From the NCBI GenBank assembly GCA_963750535.1, contig CAVVRF010000033.1, positions 62,001 through 126,000 on the forward strand: DNA of 64,000 bases. Direction: 5' to 3'. This document shows, one piece after another, positions 11,453-20,479 of this stretch (the stretch's first letter is position 1; every line of letters starts with the position of its first letter). The translations under genes and the position numbers were made by a program. The DNA comes from JAKFWF01 sp963750535. GTDB taxonomy: Bacteria > Pseudomonadota > Alphaproteobacteria > Rhizobiales > Hyphomicrobiaceae. Under the pieces are notes generated by a model. That model had not been told where the DNA came from. It made no database searches and saw nothing but the letters and a program-made list of their open reading frames with translations.

Positions 11453-12736
11453 ATGAACGTACTCATCCTCGGCTCCGGCGGTCGCGAGCATGCTCTGGCT
11501 TGGGCGATCGCCACGAGCCCGCTGCTGACAAGGCTGTGGTGCGCACCTGGCAATGCCGGCATCGCGGCGGTCGCCACCTGCGCCGCGCTCGACATCACGG
11601 ATCACGCGGCGGTCGTGAAGTTCTGCCAAGGCAAGAGCATCGACTTCGTCGTGGTCGGGCCCGAGGGACCGCTGGTCGCCGGCATCGTCGACGATCTGGC
11701 GGCGGCCGGGATCAAGGCCTTCGGCCCAGGCAAGGCGGCGGCCCAGCTCGAAGGCTCGAAGGGGTTCACCAAGGACTTCTGCGCCGAATTCGGCATCCCG
11801 ACCGCCAGCTATGGCCGCTTCCGGAGCGCCGCCGAGGCCAAGTCGCATATTGCCGGCCAGCCGTACCCGATGGTCGTCAAGGCGGACGGCCTCGCCGCCG
11901 GCAAGGGCGTCGTCATTGCCGCCAACCGCCGCGAGGCCGAAGCAGCAATCGATGCCTGCTTCGACGGCGCGTTCGGTGCCGCCGGGGCCGAGGTCGTGGT
12001 CGAGGAGTTCCTGGACGGGGAAGAGGCGAGCTTCTTTGCCCTCGTCGACGGTCATCATGCGTTGGCGCTCGCGACCGCGCAGGACCATAAGCGTGTCGGC
12101 GACGGCGATACCGGGCCGAACACCGGCGGCATGGGCGCATACTCCCCGGCGCCGGTCATGACGCCAGAAATTTCGCTTCGGGTGATGACCGAGATCATCA
12201 AGCCGACCGTCGCCGGAATGGCGAAGCGCGGCACGCCGTTCAAGGGTGTGCTGTTTGCCGGACTGATGATCACGTCGGAGGGTCCCAAGCTGATCGAGTA
12301 CAACGTCCGCTTCGGCGATCCCGAGACGCAGGTGTTGATGACGCGGCTGGCGTCCGATCTGCTGCCGGCGCTGCTGGCGACCGCGGACGGCGCCCTGTCG
12401 TCGATTGATTTGCGCTGGCGTGACGAGGTGGCACTGACCGTGGTGATGGCCGCCAAAGGTTATCCGGGCGCATTCAAGAAAGGCAGCCAGATAAGAGGCC
12501 TGGAAGCCGCCGCGGCGGTCGAGGGCGTCACCGTTTTCCATGCCGGCACCGCAGCCTACGGCAGCCAGATCCAGGCCAACGGCGGCCGCGTGCTGAATGT
12601 CACGGCGATCGGTCGCACAGTTGCCGAGGCCCAGGGACGGGCCTACGTTGCGATCGACAACATCGACTGGCCAGGCGGATTCTGCCGTCGCGACATCGGC
12701 TGGCGCGCCATTGCCCGGGAGTCATATATCGCATGA
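11453..12736 (+). CDS. purD: phosphoribosylamine-glycine ligase
   Basis: The 427-residue ATP-grasp enzyme joins glycine to phosphoribosylamine in purine synthesis. It starts MNVLILGSGGREHALAWAI and carries GPEGPLVAGIVDDL, the ATP-binding VKADGLAAGKGVVIA, and EYNVRFGDPETQ. The length is standard. The following hydrolase gene begins inside its stop codon (ATGA), so the two are translated together even though their functions look unrelated. Confidence 0.98.
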   Translation: MNVLILGSGGREHALAWAIATSPLLTRLWCAPGNAGIAAVATCAALDITDHAAVVKFCQGKSIDFVVVGPEGPLVAGIVDDLAAAGIKAFGPGKAAAQLEGSKGFTKDFCAEFGIPTASYGRFRSAAEAKSHIAGQPYPMVVKADGLAAGKGVVIAANRREAEAAIDACFDGAFGAAGAEVVVEEFLDGEEASFFALVDGHHALALATAQDHKRVGDGDTGPNTGGMGAYSPAPVMTPEISLRVMTEIIKPTVAGMAKRGTPFKGVLFAGLMITSEGPKLIEYNVRFGDPETQVLMTRLASDLLPALLATADGALSSIDLRWRDEVALTVVMAAKGYPGAFKKGSQIRGLEAAAAVEGVTVFHAGTAAYGSQIQANGGRVLNVTAIGRTVAEAQGRAYVAIDNIDWPGGFCRRDIGWRAIARESYIA

Positions 12737-13650
12737 CGATGCTGCCCGACCTCTATCCCGGCTTCGAAACGCGCCGCATCAAGACCGCCGGCGCGGAGAT
12801 CCACTGCCGGATCGGAGGCTTGGGCCCACCGCTGGTGCTGCTGCACGGATATCCGCAGACGCATGTTACCTGGCATCGCATCGCGCCGGAGCTCGCCCGA
12901 CACGCCACGCTGGTCATCCCCGACCTGCGCGGCTACGGGGCCAGTTCCTGCCCGCCGAGCACGCTCGCCAGCGATCCAGGCCACGAGGTCTATTCCAAAC
13001 GCGCGATGGCGCGCGACGTGCTCGAGTTGATGACGGCACTCGGCCACCGCCGGTTCATGGTCGCCGGTCATGACCGCGGCGCGCGGGTGGCATACCGGCT
13101 GGCGCTCGACCACCCGGAGGCCGTCGCGCGGCTGATCCCGATCGATATCCTGCCGACCGTCGAGGTGTGGAATGCCATGCGCTGGCAAAGCGCAATCAAC
13201 TCCTACCACTGGCAGTTCCTGGCCCAGCCGGCACCATTGCCGGAGACACTGATCGCCGCCGATCCTGCCTACTACGTCGAGCATACGCTGGCGAGCTGGA
13301 CGGCCGACAAGACCCTGGCGGCGTTCGCGCCGGATGCGCTCCTGCACTATCGAGACGCATTGAAGGCGCCGGAACGCATCCATGCCGTGTGCGAGGACTA
13401 TCGCGCCGGTGCCACCTACGACCAGCTTGCCGATGCGGAGAGTGTCGCGAACGGCCGGAAGGTCGAATGTCCGACCCTCGTATTGTGGGGCACGGACTAC
13501 GTCGGCAAGGGAGCCGCGAGCCCGCTGGAGGTCTGGCGACGCTGGGCACCGAATATCGCCGGCGCCGAGATAAAGTCCGGGCATTTCCTGGCCGAGGAGA
13601 ACCCGGCCGACACATTGAAGCAGCTCATCAAGTTCATTGCCGCCAGCTGA
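12733..13650 (+). CDS. fluoroacetate dehalogenase-like alpha/beta hydrolase
   Basis: The 305-residue protein has the haloacetate dehalogenase pattern: oxyanion region HGYPQTHVTWHRIAP, nucleophile Asp in GHDRGAR (about residue 114, with the two substrate-binding arginines), the halide-pocket His-Trp pair in NSYHWQFLAQPAPLPE (about 158-159), VCEDYRAGATYD, and catalytic His in SGHFLAEENP (about 283). The spacing mirrors characterised fluoroacetate dehalogenases (EC 3.8.1.3) offset by three to four residues. Epoxide hydrolase activity is less likely because of the His-Trp pair. Cytoplasmic. Coupled to purD by a 4-base overlap. Confidence 0.82.
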   Translation: MTMLPDLYPGFETRRIKTAGAEIHCRIGGLGPPLVLLHGYPQTHVTWHRIAPELARHATLVIPDLRGYGASSCPPSTLASDPGHEVYSKRAMARDVLELMTALGHRRFMVAGHDRGARVAYRLALDHPEAVARLIPIDILPTVEVWNAMRWQSAINSYHWQFLAQPAPLPETLIAADPAYYVEHTLASWTADKTLAAFAPDALLHYRDALKAPERIHAVCEDYRAGATYDQLADAESVANGRKVECPTLVLWGTDYVGKGAASPLEVWRRWAPNIAGAEIKSGHFLAEENPADTLKQLIKFIAAS

Positions 13651-13652
13651 CG

Positions 13653-14582
13653 ATGCGCAAGGCAATCATCACCGCCAAGGAGCAATTGCCCGTCCGCCGG
13701 CCGACGGTGGCACTTGCGCTCGGCGGCGGTGGCGCCCGCGGCCTCGCCCATATCCTCGTGCTCGAAGTGTTCGACGAGCTGGGGATCAGGCCGAAAGTGA
13801 TCGCCGGTACCTCGATTGGCGCCCTGTTCGGTGCCGCATATGCCTCCGGGCTCCCCGCGAAGCTGATCCGCGCCTTGACCGAGGAGACGCTCAGCCGACG
13901 GATCGACATCGTCCGGCAGCTGTTCTCGGCACGATCCGACCCCGTCCAGAAATTCCTGAATTTCTTTCCGCTGCGCTCGGCGCTGCTGAAGTCGGAAGCG
14001 ATTCTGGAAATGATCTTTCCCAGCCAGGTCGCGGCTGACTTCAAGTCGCTCAGCATCCCGCTCCGGCTGGTCGCGACCGATCTCGGCTCGCGCAGCGCCG
14101 TGGTGATGACCGAGGGTCCGCTGCGACCGGCCGTGGCGGCCAGCATTGCCGTTCCGGTGATCTTCCAGCCGGTGGTGCTCGGCGGCAGAACGCTCGTCGA
14201 CGGCGGGCTCGTGAACCCGCTGCCGTTCGACCTCGTGGCCAAGGATGCCGATGTCACGGTCGCGATCGACGTCAGCGGCGCGGCTTCCGAAGCGACGATC
14301 GGGCCCGCGCCATCGGCGCTCGTCGTGGCGGCGCAATCGCTGCAAATTCTCGAGAAGAGCATCACCCGCGAGAAGCTGCAGCACACCAAGCCGGACATCT
14401 ACATCGACGTCGATCTCGACCAGTTCAACGCCCTGGAGTTCCACCGCGCCAAGGAAATCCTTGCCGCAGCGGAGCCGATCCGGGACAAGCTTCGGGTGCA
14501 ACTGGGCCGCGTGCTTGGCGCCGAGACGCTGCAGCCGACCGATGTGCGCCGGGTCCAGTCCGACAAAAGCAAGCCGTCATGA
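13653..14582 (+). CDS. patatin-like phospholipase, first of a tandem pair
   Basis: A 309-residue patatin/RssA-type lipid hydrolase. The oxyanion loop GGGGARGLAHI, nucleophile serine in GTSIG (about residue 54) and the Asp of the Ser-Asp dyad in DGGLVNPLP (about 183) are all present, so it should be active. The ATG at 13653 is three bases after the hydrolase stop; the frame continues upstream but that part is antisense-like noise inside the hydrolase. No signal peptide is visible. The next gene is a paralogue. Confidence 0.9.
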   Translation: MRKAIITAKEQLPVRRPTVALALGGGGARGLAHILVLEVFDELGIRPKVIAGTSIGALFGAAYASGLPAKLIRALTEETLSRRIDIVRQLFSARSDPVQKFLNFFPLRSALLKSEAILEMIFPSQVAADFKSLSIPLRLVATDLGSRSAVVMTEGPLRPAVAASIAVPVIFQPVVLGGRTLVDGGLVNPLPFDLVAKDADVTVAIDVSGAASEATIGPAPSALVVAAQSLQILEKSITREKLQHTKPDIYIDVDLDQFNALEFHRAKEILAAAEPIRDKLRVQLGRVLGAETLQPTDVRRVQSDKSKPS

Positions 14583-15430
14583 GCGGGGCGCCCGCTGCCA
14601 CCGCGAGCGCAGGCCCACGCGTGGCGCTCGCACTCGGCGGCGGCTCGGCACGCGGCCTCGCACATATTCTCATGCTGGAGGTATTCGACGAGCTCGGCAT
14701 CAAACCGGTGGCAATCGCCGGGACGTCGATCGGCTCGATCGTCGGCGGACTTTATGCGGCAGGCATGACCGCCGCCGAGATCCGCGCCTTCGCGGAGCAA
14801 TTGCTGTCGAGCCGAGCCGAGGTGTTCATCAGGCTCGCCAAGTCCTACAGCGGCCTGTCGTCGCTGTGGAGCTTCAGGCGGCCGTCCGTGGTCGACGGCG
14901 TGACACTGTTCGAGTTGCTGATGCCGCCGCAGATCCGTTGCGATTTCGCCAATCTGAAGATCCCGTTCAGCGCCGTCGCCGTCGACTACTACGCCATGGA
15001 GCCCGTGGTGATCGAGCACGGCCCCCTGATCCCTGCGATCGCGGCCAGCAGTGCCCTGCCGACGATCCTGAAGCCCGTGGTCATCGGCGGTCGCATTCTC
15101 GTCGACGGCGGTTATGCGAATCCGACGCCGTGGGACGTCGTCCAGTCGCGCGCCGACATCACGGTCGCCATCGATGTCACCGGCCAGACCGACCTCGGCT
15201 CGACCGCCGCGTTGCCGAGCACACTCGACGCCTGGGTCGGCTGCACCCAGATCCTGTTCCACACGGTCACACGCGAAAAGCTCAAGCGGAGCGCACCGGA
15301 CATCCTGATACGACCATCGGTCGGCACGTTCGGAACGATGGATTTCACCAGGATCCGGGAGATCTTCAGCGCCGCGGCGCCGGCCAAGGACGAGCTCAAG
15401 CGCAGGCTGGAGCGCGCGCTATCCGGTTGA
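14579..15430 (+). CDS. patatin-like phospholipase, second of a tandem pair
   Basis: A 283-residue paralogue of the preceding gene: GGGSARGLAHI, GTSIG nucleophile (Ser about 50), DGGYANPTP (Asp about 176). It starts within the stop of the first copy (ATGA). The two proteins align along their whole lengths but differ in the central lid region (ISRLAKSYSG-type versus SARSDPVQKF-type), suggesting divergence in substrate rather than recent copying. Substrate unknown. Confidence 0.9.
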   Translation: MSGAPAATASAGPRVALALGGGSARGLAHILMLEVFDELGIKPVAIAGTSIGSIVGGLYAAGMTAAEIRAFAEQLLSSRAEVFIRLAKSYSGLSSLWSFRRPSVVDGVTLFELLMPPQIRCDFANLKIPFSAVAVDYYAMEPVVIEHGPLIPAIAASSALPTILKPVVIGGRILVDGGYANPTPWDVVQSRADITVAIDVTGQTDLGSTAALPSTLDAWVGCTQILFHTVTREKLKRSAPDILIRPSVGTFGTMDFTRIREIFSAAAPAKDELKRRLERALSG

Positions 15431-15523
15431 GGGCATTGCGCCTTGTGCGTATCACCCGGCGGCCGGGCCCGGTAAAGTGGGGCCGCTATTCGCCTGTCCC
15501 AAGCCCAGGGTCCGCCCCGCACC

Positions 15524-16480
15524 ATGCTGGCCATTATCGATATTGTTGCCCCGGTGTTTGGCATCCTGGGGCTGGGGTTCCTCGCGGTGCGCTGGCGCTA
15601 CCTCTCGGATGGCGCCAGCCGCGTCATCGCGGAATTCGCCTTCAAGGTGGCTATGCCGGCGCTACTGTTCCGCGCCATGCTGTCGATCGAACAACTGCCG
15701 GTTGCGCCGTGGCGCCTCGTCGCCACCTACGTCCTGGCAATGGCCTTCGTCTGGGGAGCGGCGACAATTGCGACCCGGCTCGTCCTCCGTCGGCCACCGA
15801 TCGACGCGCCGGCGATCGCCATGGCAGCGTGCTTCGGCAATACCGTGATGCTTGGCGTCCCCCTGGCGATCACGGCGTTCGGCCAGGATGCGGCGGCGCC
15901 GATCGCGCTGCTTATCTCGATCGATACGCCGCTGTTGTGGATCGTCGCCACGTTGCACATCGAAGCCGTGCGCCAATCGCAGGCGCGGCGCGCCGCCACG
16001 CCCCTGCGGGCGCTGCGCGGCGTCATTCTCGATCTGGCACGCAATCCGATCGTGCTGCCGCTGGTGGCCGGCTCGCTGTGGCGCCTCACCGGGCTCGGCG
16101 TCCCGACGCTGGCCGATCGCCTGCTCGAGCTGATGGGCGGAGCGGCTGTGCCGGCCGCGCTGTTCTCGCTCGGCATGTCGCTCGCAAGCTACGAACTAAA
16201 GGGCCAGGCGCGCACGCTGTCGCTGATCGTGCTCCTCAAGATGGCGGTTTTTCCCGTGGTGGCATTCGTCCTCGCCACCTGGATCTTCGAATTGCCGCCG
16301 CTGTGGCGGGCAATCATCATACTATTTGCCGCCATGCCGGTAGGCGCCAATGCCTTCCTGTTCGCCACGCGCTACGAGCGGGCCATCAACTCGGTCTCGG
16401 CTGCGATTGCGGCGTCGACGATGATCGCAGTGGTGACGACCGCGGTCATCCTGTACTTCCTGCGTTCAATGGCTGGCTAG
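15524..16480 (+). CDS. AEC-family permease, first of a tandem pair
   Basis: A 318-residue membrane protein of the auxin efflux carrier family, with about ten hydrophobic helices and the conserved features ACFGNTVMLGVPLAI, LARNPIVLPLVAGSLWRLTG and LFAAMPVGANAFLFATRY. Family members transport malonate, malate or similar organic acids; the substrate here is not determined. A paralogue follows after 19 bases. Confidence 0.9.
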   Translation: MLAIIDIVAPVFGILGLGFLAVRWRYLSDGASRVIAEFAFKVAMPALLFRAMLSIEQLPVAPWRLVATYVLAMAFVWGAATIATRLVLRRPPIDAPAIAMAACFGNTVMLGVPLAITAFGQDAAAPIALLISIDTPLLWIVATLHIEAVRQSQARRAATPLRALRGVILDLARNPIVLPLVAGSLWRLTGLGVPTLADRLLELMGGAAVPAALFSLGMSLASYELKGQARTLSLIVLLKMAVFPVVAFVLATWIFELPPLWRAIIILFAAMPVGANAFLFATRYERAINSVSAAIAASTMIAVVTTAVILYFLRSMAG

Positions 16481-16499
16481 TCTTGCAGCAGGAGCAGCG

Positions 16500-17438
16500 A
16501 TGTCGAGCGTGATCACCGTCGTAATCCCGGTCTTCGCACTGATCGCCATTGGCTGGGCAGCCGCCCGCTACCAGTATTTCGGCGCCGACGCGGTGAGGTC
16601 GATCAACGACTACACTTTCGGGCTCGCGGTGCCGGCATTCCTCTTCCGCACCATGGCCAAGGTCGAGCTGACCGAGGTGCCGGTCAACTTGTGGCTGGCC
16701 TTCTTCGGCGCGGCGGCCATCAACTGGATCGTTGCAACTATTCTAGTTTCACGGCTGCTCGGCCGCCCGGCGGTGGACGCGCCGTCGATCGCGATGAGCT
16801 CGTGCTTCGGCAATGTCGTGATGCTTGGCCTTCCGATCGCGATCGCCGCCTTTGGGGAGGCGGCGGGCGGTCCATCCGCCATGCTCGTGTCGCTGCACAC
16901 GCCGCTGCTGTTTCTTGTCGGCACACTGCACCAGGCGGTGATTGCCGGGTCAGGACGGCAAACGGTATGGGGCATCCTGCAGGAGCTCGGCACCGAGCTC
17001 GCCCGCAATCCAATCATCCTGGCGATCGTGGCCGGCACCCTCTGGCGATTGACCGGTCTCGGCCTGCACCCGACCATCGACCGCGCCCTGCTGCTGCTTG
17101 GGCAATCGAGCGTCGCGACCGCCCTGGTCGGGCTCGGCCTCAGCCTCGTCGGGTTCGAGATCAAGGGACAGGTGCCGACGCTATCGATGATCCTGATCCT
17201 GAAGCTCGCCGTGATGCCCACCGTGGCCTGGATGCTGGCGGTTCACGCTCTGGCCCTGGCTCCGGTCGCCGCCGCCGTCGTCGTGCTGTTCGCCGCGATG
17301 CCGACGGGCGCCAACGCCCACGTATTTGCAAGCCGCGACGGGCATGCCACAAATTCGGCCTCCGGCGCGGTGGCGCTCGGAACCGCGCTGGCCGCTCTTA
17401 CCGCCTCGATCATCGTGTCCGTGCTTGGAATTCGCTGA
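16500..17438 (+). CDS. AEC-family permease, second of a tandem pair
   Basis: A 312-residue paralogue of the preceding permease with the same landmarks (SSCFGNVVMLGLPIAI, LARNPIILAIVAGTLWRLTG, LFAAMPTGANAHVFASRD). A GCAGGAGCAG ribosome site precedes the ATG. The pair may form two carriers of different specificity. Convergent with the minus-strand gene that ends six bases later. Confidence 0.9.
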   Translation: MSSVITVVIPVFALIAIGWAAARYQYFGADAVRSINDYTFGLAVPAFLFRTMAKVELTEVPVNLWLAFFGAAAINWIVATILVSRLLGRPAVDAPSIAMSSCFGNVVMLGLPIAIAAFGEAAGGPSAMLVSLHTPLLFLVGTLHQAVIAGSGRQTVWGILQELGTELARNPIILAIVAGTLWRLTGLGLHPTIDRALLLLGQSSVATALVGLGLSLVGFEIKGQVPTLSMILILKLAVMPTVAWMLAVHALALAPVAAAVVVLFAAMPTGANAHVFASRDGHATNSASGAVALGTALAALTASIIVSVLGIR

Positions 17439-17443
17439 CGCGA

Positions 17444-17824
17444 CTACGCGGCCAGGGCGGGGCGGGCTTGCGACGAAGTCGAAGGAGCAGTGCGAGTACG
17501 GGTGGCCAACGGCGACTGAATGGACACCTCCATCACCCCGCGCAGCTCGTCCAACAGGGTATGCAAGGCGTAGTCAGCCGCCTCGAGCTGACGCGCGGCG
17601 CCATTCTGCCAGGCGACCATCGTCGCCGCCCGGGTCAGAGCGAGATCGACAACTCCAGTGGCGCGCTGCCAGTGAGCGTCGCGCGGCATGACGGCGGGAA
17701 ACGACTTCGCCGCGCCCGGCTCGCGCCGAGGCAGCAGGTTCCACTTCCCGCCCGCGATCTGGTCCGCGGAATATATTGCGATCCCGAGCGTCGCAAGCAG
17801 AATGACAGCGAGCACTGTTTCCAT
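17444..17824 (-). CDS. small membrane-anchored protein of unknown function
   Basis: From the ATG at 17824 the 126-residue product begins METVLAVILLATLGIAIYSADQ, a single N-terminal transmembrane helix or uncleaved signal, followed by a polar domain with QRATGVVDLALTRAATMVAWQNGAARQLEAADYAL. I do not recognise the family. The frame continues to 17890 but the upstream part lacks codon-like composition. Convergent with the AEC permease gene. Confidence 0.55.
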   Translation of the reverse strand: METVLAVILLATLGIAIYSADQIAGGKWNLLPRREPGAAKSFPAVMPRDAHWQRATGVVDLALTRAATMVAWQNGAARQLEAADYALHTLLDELRGVMEVSIQSPLATRTRTAPSTSSQARPALAA

Positions 17825-18050
17825 AATATCGCCGACTGCATTGATCCGGTCGTGGCCCCCGCGGCCAACGACTGAGCGCGGACAACACATCCAGATAAGC
17901 TGATCTTATTCGCAAATATTAACAAGAACCCAATTAATAAATTATGAATGTACCTGCAGCTATTGGCGCGCGCGCACTAATGGCAAGCATTGTTGCTTCG
18001 AAAAGTGTTCGAATTTCCGCGGCGATGGTACGAGCGACTACGCGCGCCGC

Positions 18051-19529
18051 TCAGCGGACCGGTCGAATCACGCCGGCGCTGCGCGCACGAACCGGCAGTG
18101 CGCCGTCCCTCGTAGTCAGGGATACACTCGAAATGCCGGCGGACACGGCCCCGCCGCCGTCTGCGATACGACCATGCGGTGCCAGCAACTGCGGCGCCCC
18201 GGTAAAACGATAATGTCCGGTGATGCGATCGACGAAGAGCGCATCCTCGATTTGTGGTCCCCATCCGCGATTGTGCACGATCATCGGGTGACCGGACGGA
18301 CCGATCACGTCGGACACGACAGCAATATGCGCACGCGAGATCCGGCTGAATGGACGATAATAAGTCACGATATCGCCCGGCTTATAATCCTCCCCGAACA
18401 TGGAAGGCGTGATTTTTTCTCCGTACCTGGCAAAGAAGGCACGCAGCGTATCGGTGCGGCGATGATCGATGTTCGGATCGCCGCTGCCGACGCGGCCGCG
18501 CTGCACCAGGTCCTGAAGGTCGACGCCGAGCGAGCGGTAGGCGCGGATGACCACGTCCGTGCAGGCGCCATAGAGGGACGGCACATCGCCCTGCGGATAG
18601 GCGATGCGTCGGTATTTGGCGTTGTAGATGACGAAATCGTGCGTCTGCGCCATCGCTGCCTGGGCGAGCTTCGAGCCGAATTCCGCGGCAGCCGGCGGCG
18701 TCGCCAAGGCCGCGCGTTTCGGAGCAGGGAGGCAAGCCAGCATGGCCGACGGAACCGATAGCGTCGGTCCCTCGATCGCGGGCGGCAGTGCCGGCAGCGC
18801 GATGTCCGGAGTGGGCACGACGATTGCGACTGCCGCCGGCGGCGCGATCGCCGGCGCCTCGCCCGGCAGCACGAAATCGGGAATCGGCAGGATCAATGGC
18901 GGCCGCGGCGACACCGGGATGGCGGCGATGGCGGGTGCCTGCAATGGCATCGCCAACGCCGGCGTCGGAACAAATAGAGCTTCGAGGCTCGCAGCCGGTG
19001 CCGGAACGGGAATTCGCGGTGGCTCGCTTGGCAGCGAGAACGCGACCGGAAAGCTGATCGGGGCCGGCGGCGCCAGAAAGGCAGGCGCGGCCGACGGCAA
19101 TGACAAGGGTGCCAGCACGATACGGCCCGGCGCCACTACCGCCGTCGGCTGAGGACGGATCGGCACGGCCGCCTCGATCATGCGCGCGGCGGGTCTGAGT
19201 GTCTGACTGAGACCCAGGGAAAGCGCGACGATCAGGAACGGCAGCAGCAGCAGCGCGAGCGCATGCCGCTCGTCCGGCTCGTAGGCCCGAGCAACGGCGA
19301 TCGCAGGTGCGCCCCGGCGGGCGTTTGCGGTCGTCAATGACTGTACCCGAGCGCGCGCTGCCGCCGGCAAGCCGCCGCTCGACTGGCCACCGCGAGAATG
19401 CGTGCCGCCAGCGTCATGCGATCCCTGCCGCTGCCGCCCACCTTTGTGGGGTTTGCCCTTGCCGCGCTTCTTCACTGTGACTGATCCCCGCGAGGCGAAT
19501 CCACCGCCGTCGCCGCCACCTCCGTCCAC
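18051..19529 (-). CDS. DUF1287 (NlpC/P60-related) protein with long proline-rich linker
   Basis: The 492-residue product has a Gly/Lys-rich basic N-terminus, one transmembrane helix (HALALLLLPFLIVALSLGLSQTL) near residue 95, then about 190 residues rich in Pro and Ala, and a C-terminal DUF1287 domain: YRRIAYPQGDVPSLYGACTD with the candidate catalytic Cys, VIRAYRSLGVDLQ, and a late His in SRAHIAVVSD. The domain is thought to be a papain-fold peptidase or amidase; activity is not established. The layout suggests an inner-membrane anchor, a periplasmic spacer and a cell-wall-facing domain. Confidence 0.8.
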   Translation of the reverse strand: MDGGGGDGGGFASRGSVTVKKRGKGKPHKGGRQRQGSHDAGGTHSRGGQSSGGLPAAARARVQSLTTANARRGAPAIAVARAYEPDERHALALLLLPFLIVALSLGLSQTLRPAARMIEAAVPIRPQPTAVVAPGRIVLAPLSLPSAAPAFLAPPAPISFPVAFSLPSEPPRIPVPAPAASLEALFVPTPALAMPLQAPAIAAIPVSPRPPLILPIPDFVLPGEAPAIAPPAAVAIVVPTPDIALPALPPAIEGPTLSVPSAMLACLPAPKRAALATPPAAAEFGSKLAQAAMAQTHDFVIYNAKYRRIAYPQGDVPSLYGACTDVVIRAYRSLGVDLQDLVQRGRVGSGDPNIDHRRTDTLRAFFARYGEKITPSMFGEDYKPGDIVTYYRPFSRISRAHIAVVSDVIGPSGHPMIVHNRGWGPQIEDALFVDRITGHYRFTGAPQLLAPHGRIADGGGAVSAGISSVSLTTRDGALPVRARSAGVIRPVR

Positions 19530-19602
19530 ACGACTGTAATTTACGCCGCGAACTGGCTGATTAACAAGGGAAATTAATGTGCCGATGACACTTCGGGCAA
19601 AA

Positions 19603-20472
19603 TTACTGTGGCCAACCGATCCGCCGACGGATATCGGCCGGCGTCGCCCCGCCGGCGCGCAATTGCGCCAGGCTGGCCGCGCCCGTGCTCTTGGAAAGCT
19701 TGACGCCCTGCGCGTCAGTCAGCAGGCGATGATGGTGATAGACTGGGCGCGGCAGCCCCAGCAGCACCTGCAGCAGCGTGTGCAAGTCGGTCGCCGCCAG
19801 CAGGTCGAGGCCCCTGGTCACATGGGTCACCCCCTGGCGCGCGTCGTCGACCACACTGGCCAGATGGTAGCTCGCCGGCACGTCTTTGCGCACGATGATC
19901 GCATCGCCCCAGCGGGCCGGATCGGCGATGACGGTCGACACGTCGCCATCGGCGCTGAATGTCCTGAAGCTGAGCGCATCGGCTCCGGAAATCCGGCGCG
20001 CCGCCGCAATCGCCGCGGCCATGTCGATACGCAACGCATGGGGCTCGCCCTGCTCCAGGCGCGCCGCCACCTCCGCACGTGGCAGATCCTTGTGCAGGCC
20101 GGGGTAGAGCGGGGATCCATCGGGGTCGGTCGCCGCACCGGGCGCAATCGCGGCGGCGATCTCGGCCCGCGTCGCGAAGCAAGGGTACAATAGCCCCATC
20201 GCCCGCAGCCGCGATGCCGCCGACCGATAGGTGTCGAAGTGCTCGGACTGGCGTAACACCGGCTCGTCCCAGCTGAGACCCAGCCAGCGCAAGTCCTCGA
20301 AGATCGCCGCGATCAACTCCGGGCGGCTGCGAACGATGTCGATGTCCTCGATGCGGACCAGGAAGCGGCCGCCCAGCCGGCGCGCCATCTCGAAACCGGT
20401 CAGCGCCGACAGCGCATGGCCCAAATGAAGTCTGCCGTTCGGACTGGGGGCGAATCGAAGCGTCGGCGTCAC
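19603..20472 (-). CDS. gluQ: glutamyl-Q tRNA(Asp) synthetase
   Basis: A truncated glutamyl-tRNA synthetase paralogue that glutamylates queuosine in tRNA(Asp). It begins (GTG at 20472) MTPTLRFAPSPNGRLHLGHALSALTG with the HIGH-type motif HLGH, continues RIEDIDIVRSRPEL and ends with the KMSKS-type KLSKSTG, and has no anticodon-binding domain, matching GluQ length (289 residues). The cysteine zinc site of the E. coli enzyme is largely missing (only YPCF remains). It begins 7 bases after the upstream exported protein gene. Confidence 0.9.
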   Translation of the reverse strand: MTPTLRFAPSPNGRLHLGHALSALTGFEMARRLGGRFLVRIEDIDIVRSRPELIAAIFEDLRWLGLSWDEPVLRQSEHFDTYRSAASRLRAMGLLYPCFATRAEIAAAIAPGAATDPDGSPLYPGLHKDLPRAEVAARLEQGEPHALRIDMAAAIAAARRISGADALSFRTFSADGDVSTVIADPARWGDAIIVRKDVPASYHLASVVDDARQGVTHVTRGLDLLAATDLHTLLQVLLGLPRPVYHHHRLLTDAQGVKLSKSTGAASLAQLRAGGATPADIRRRIGWPQ

Positions 20473-20479
20473 GCTGGCA

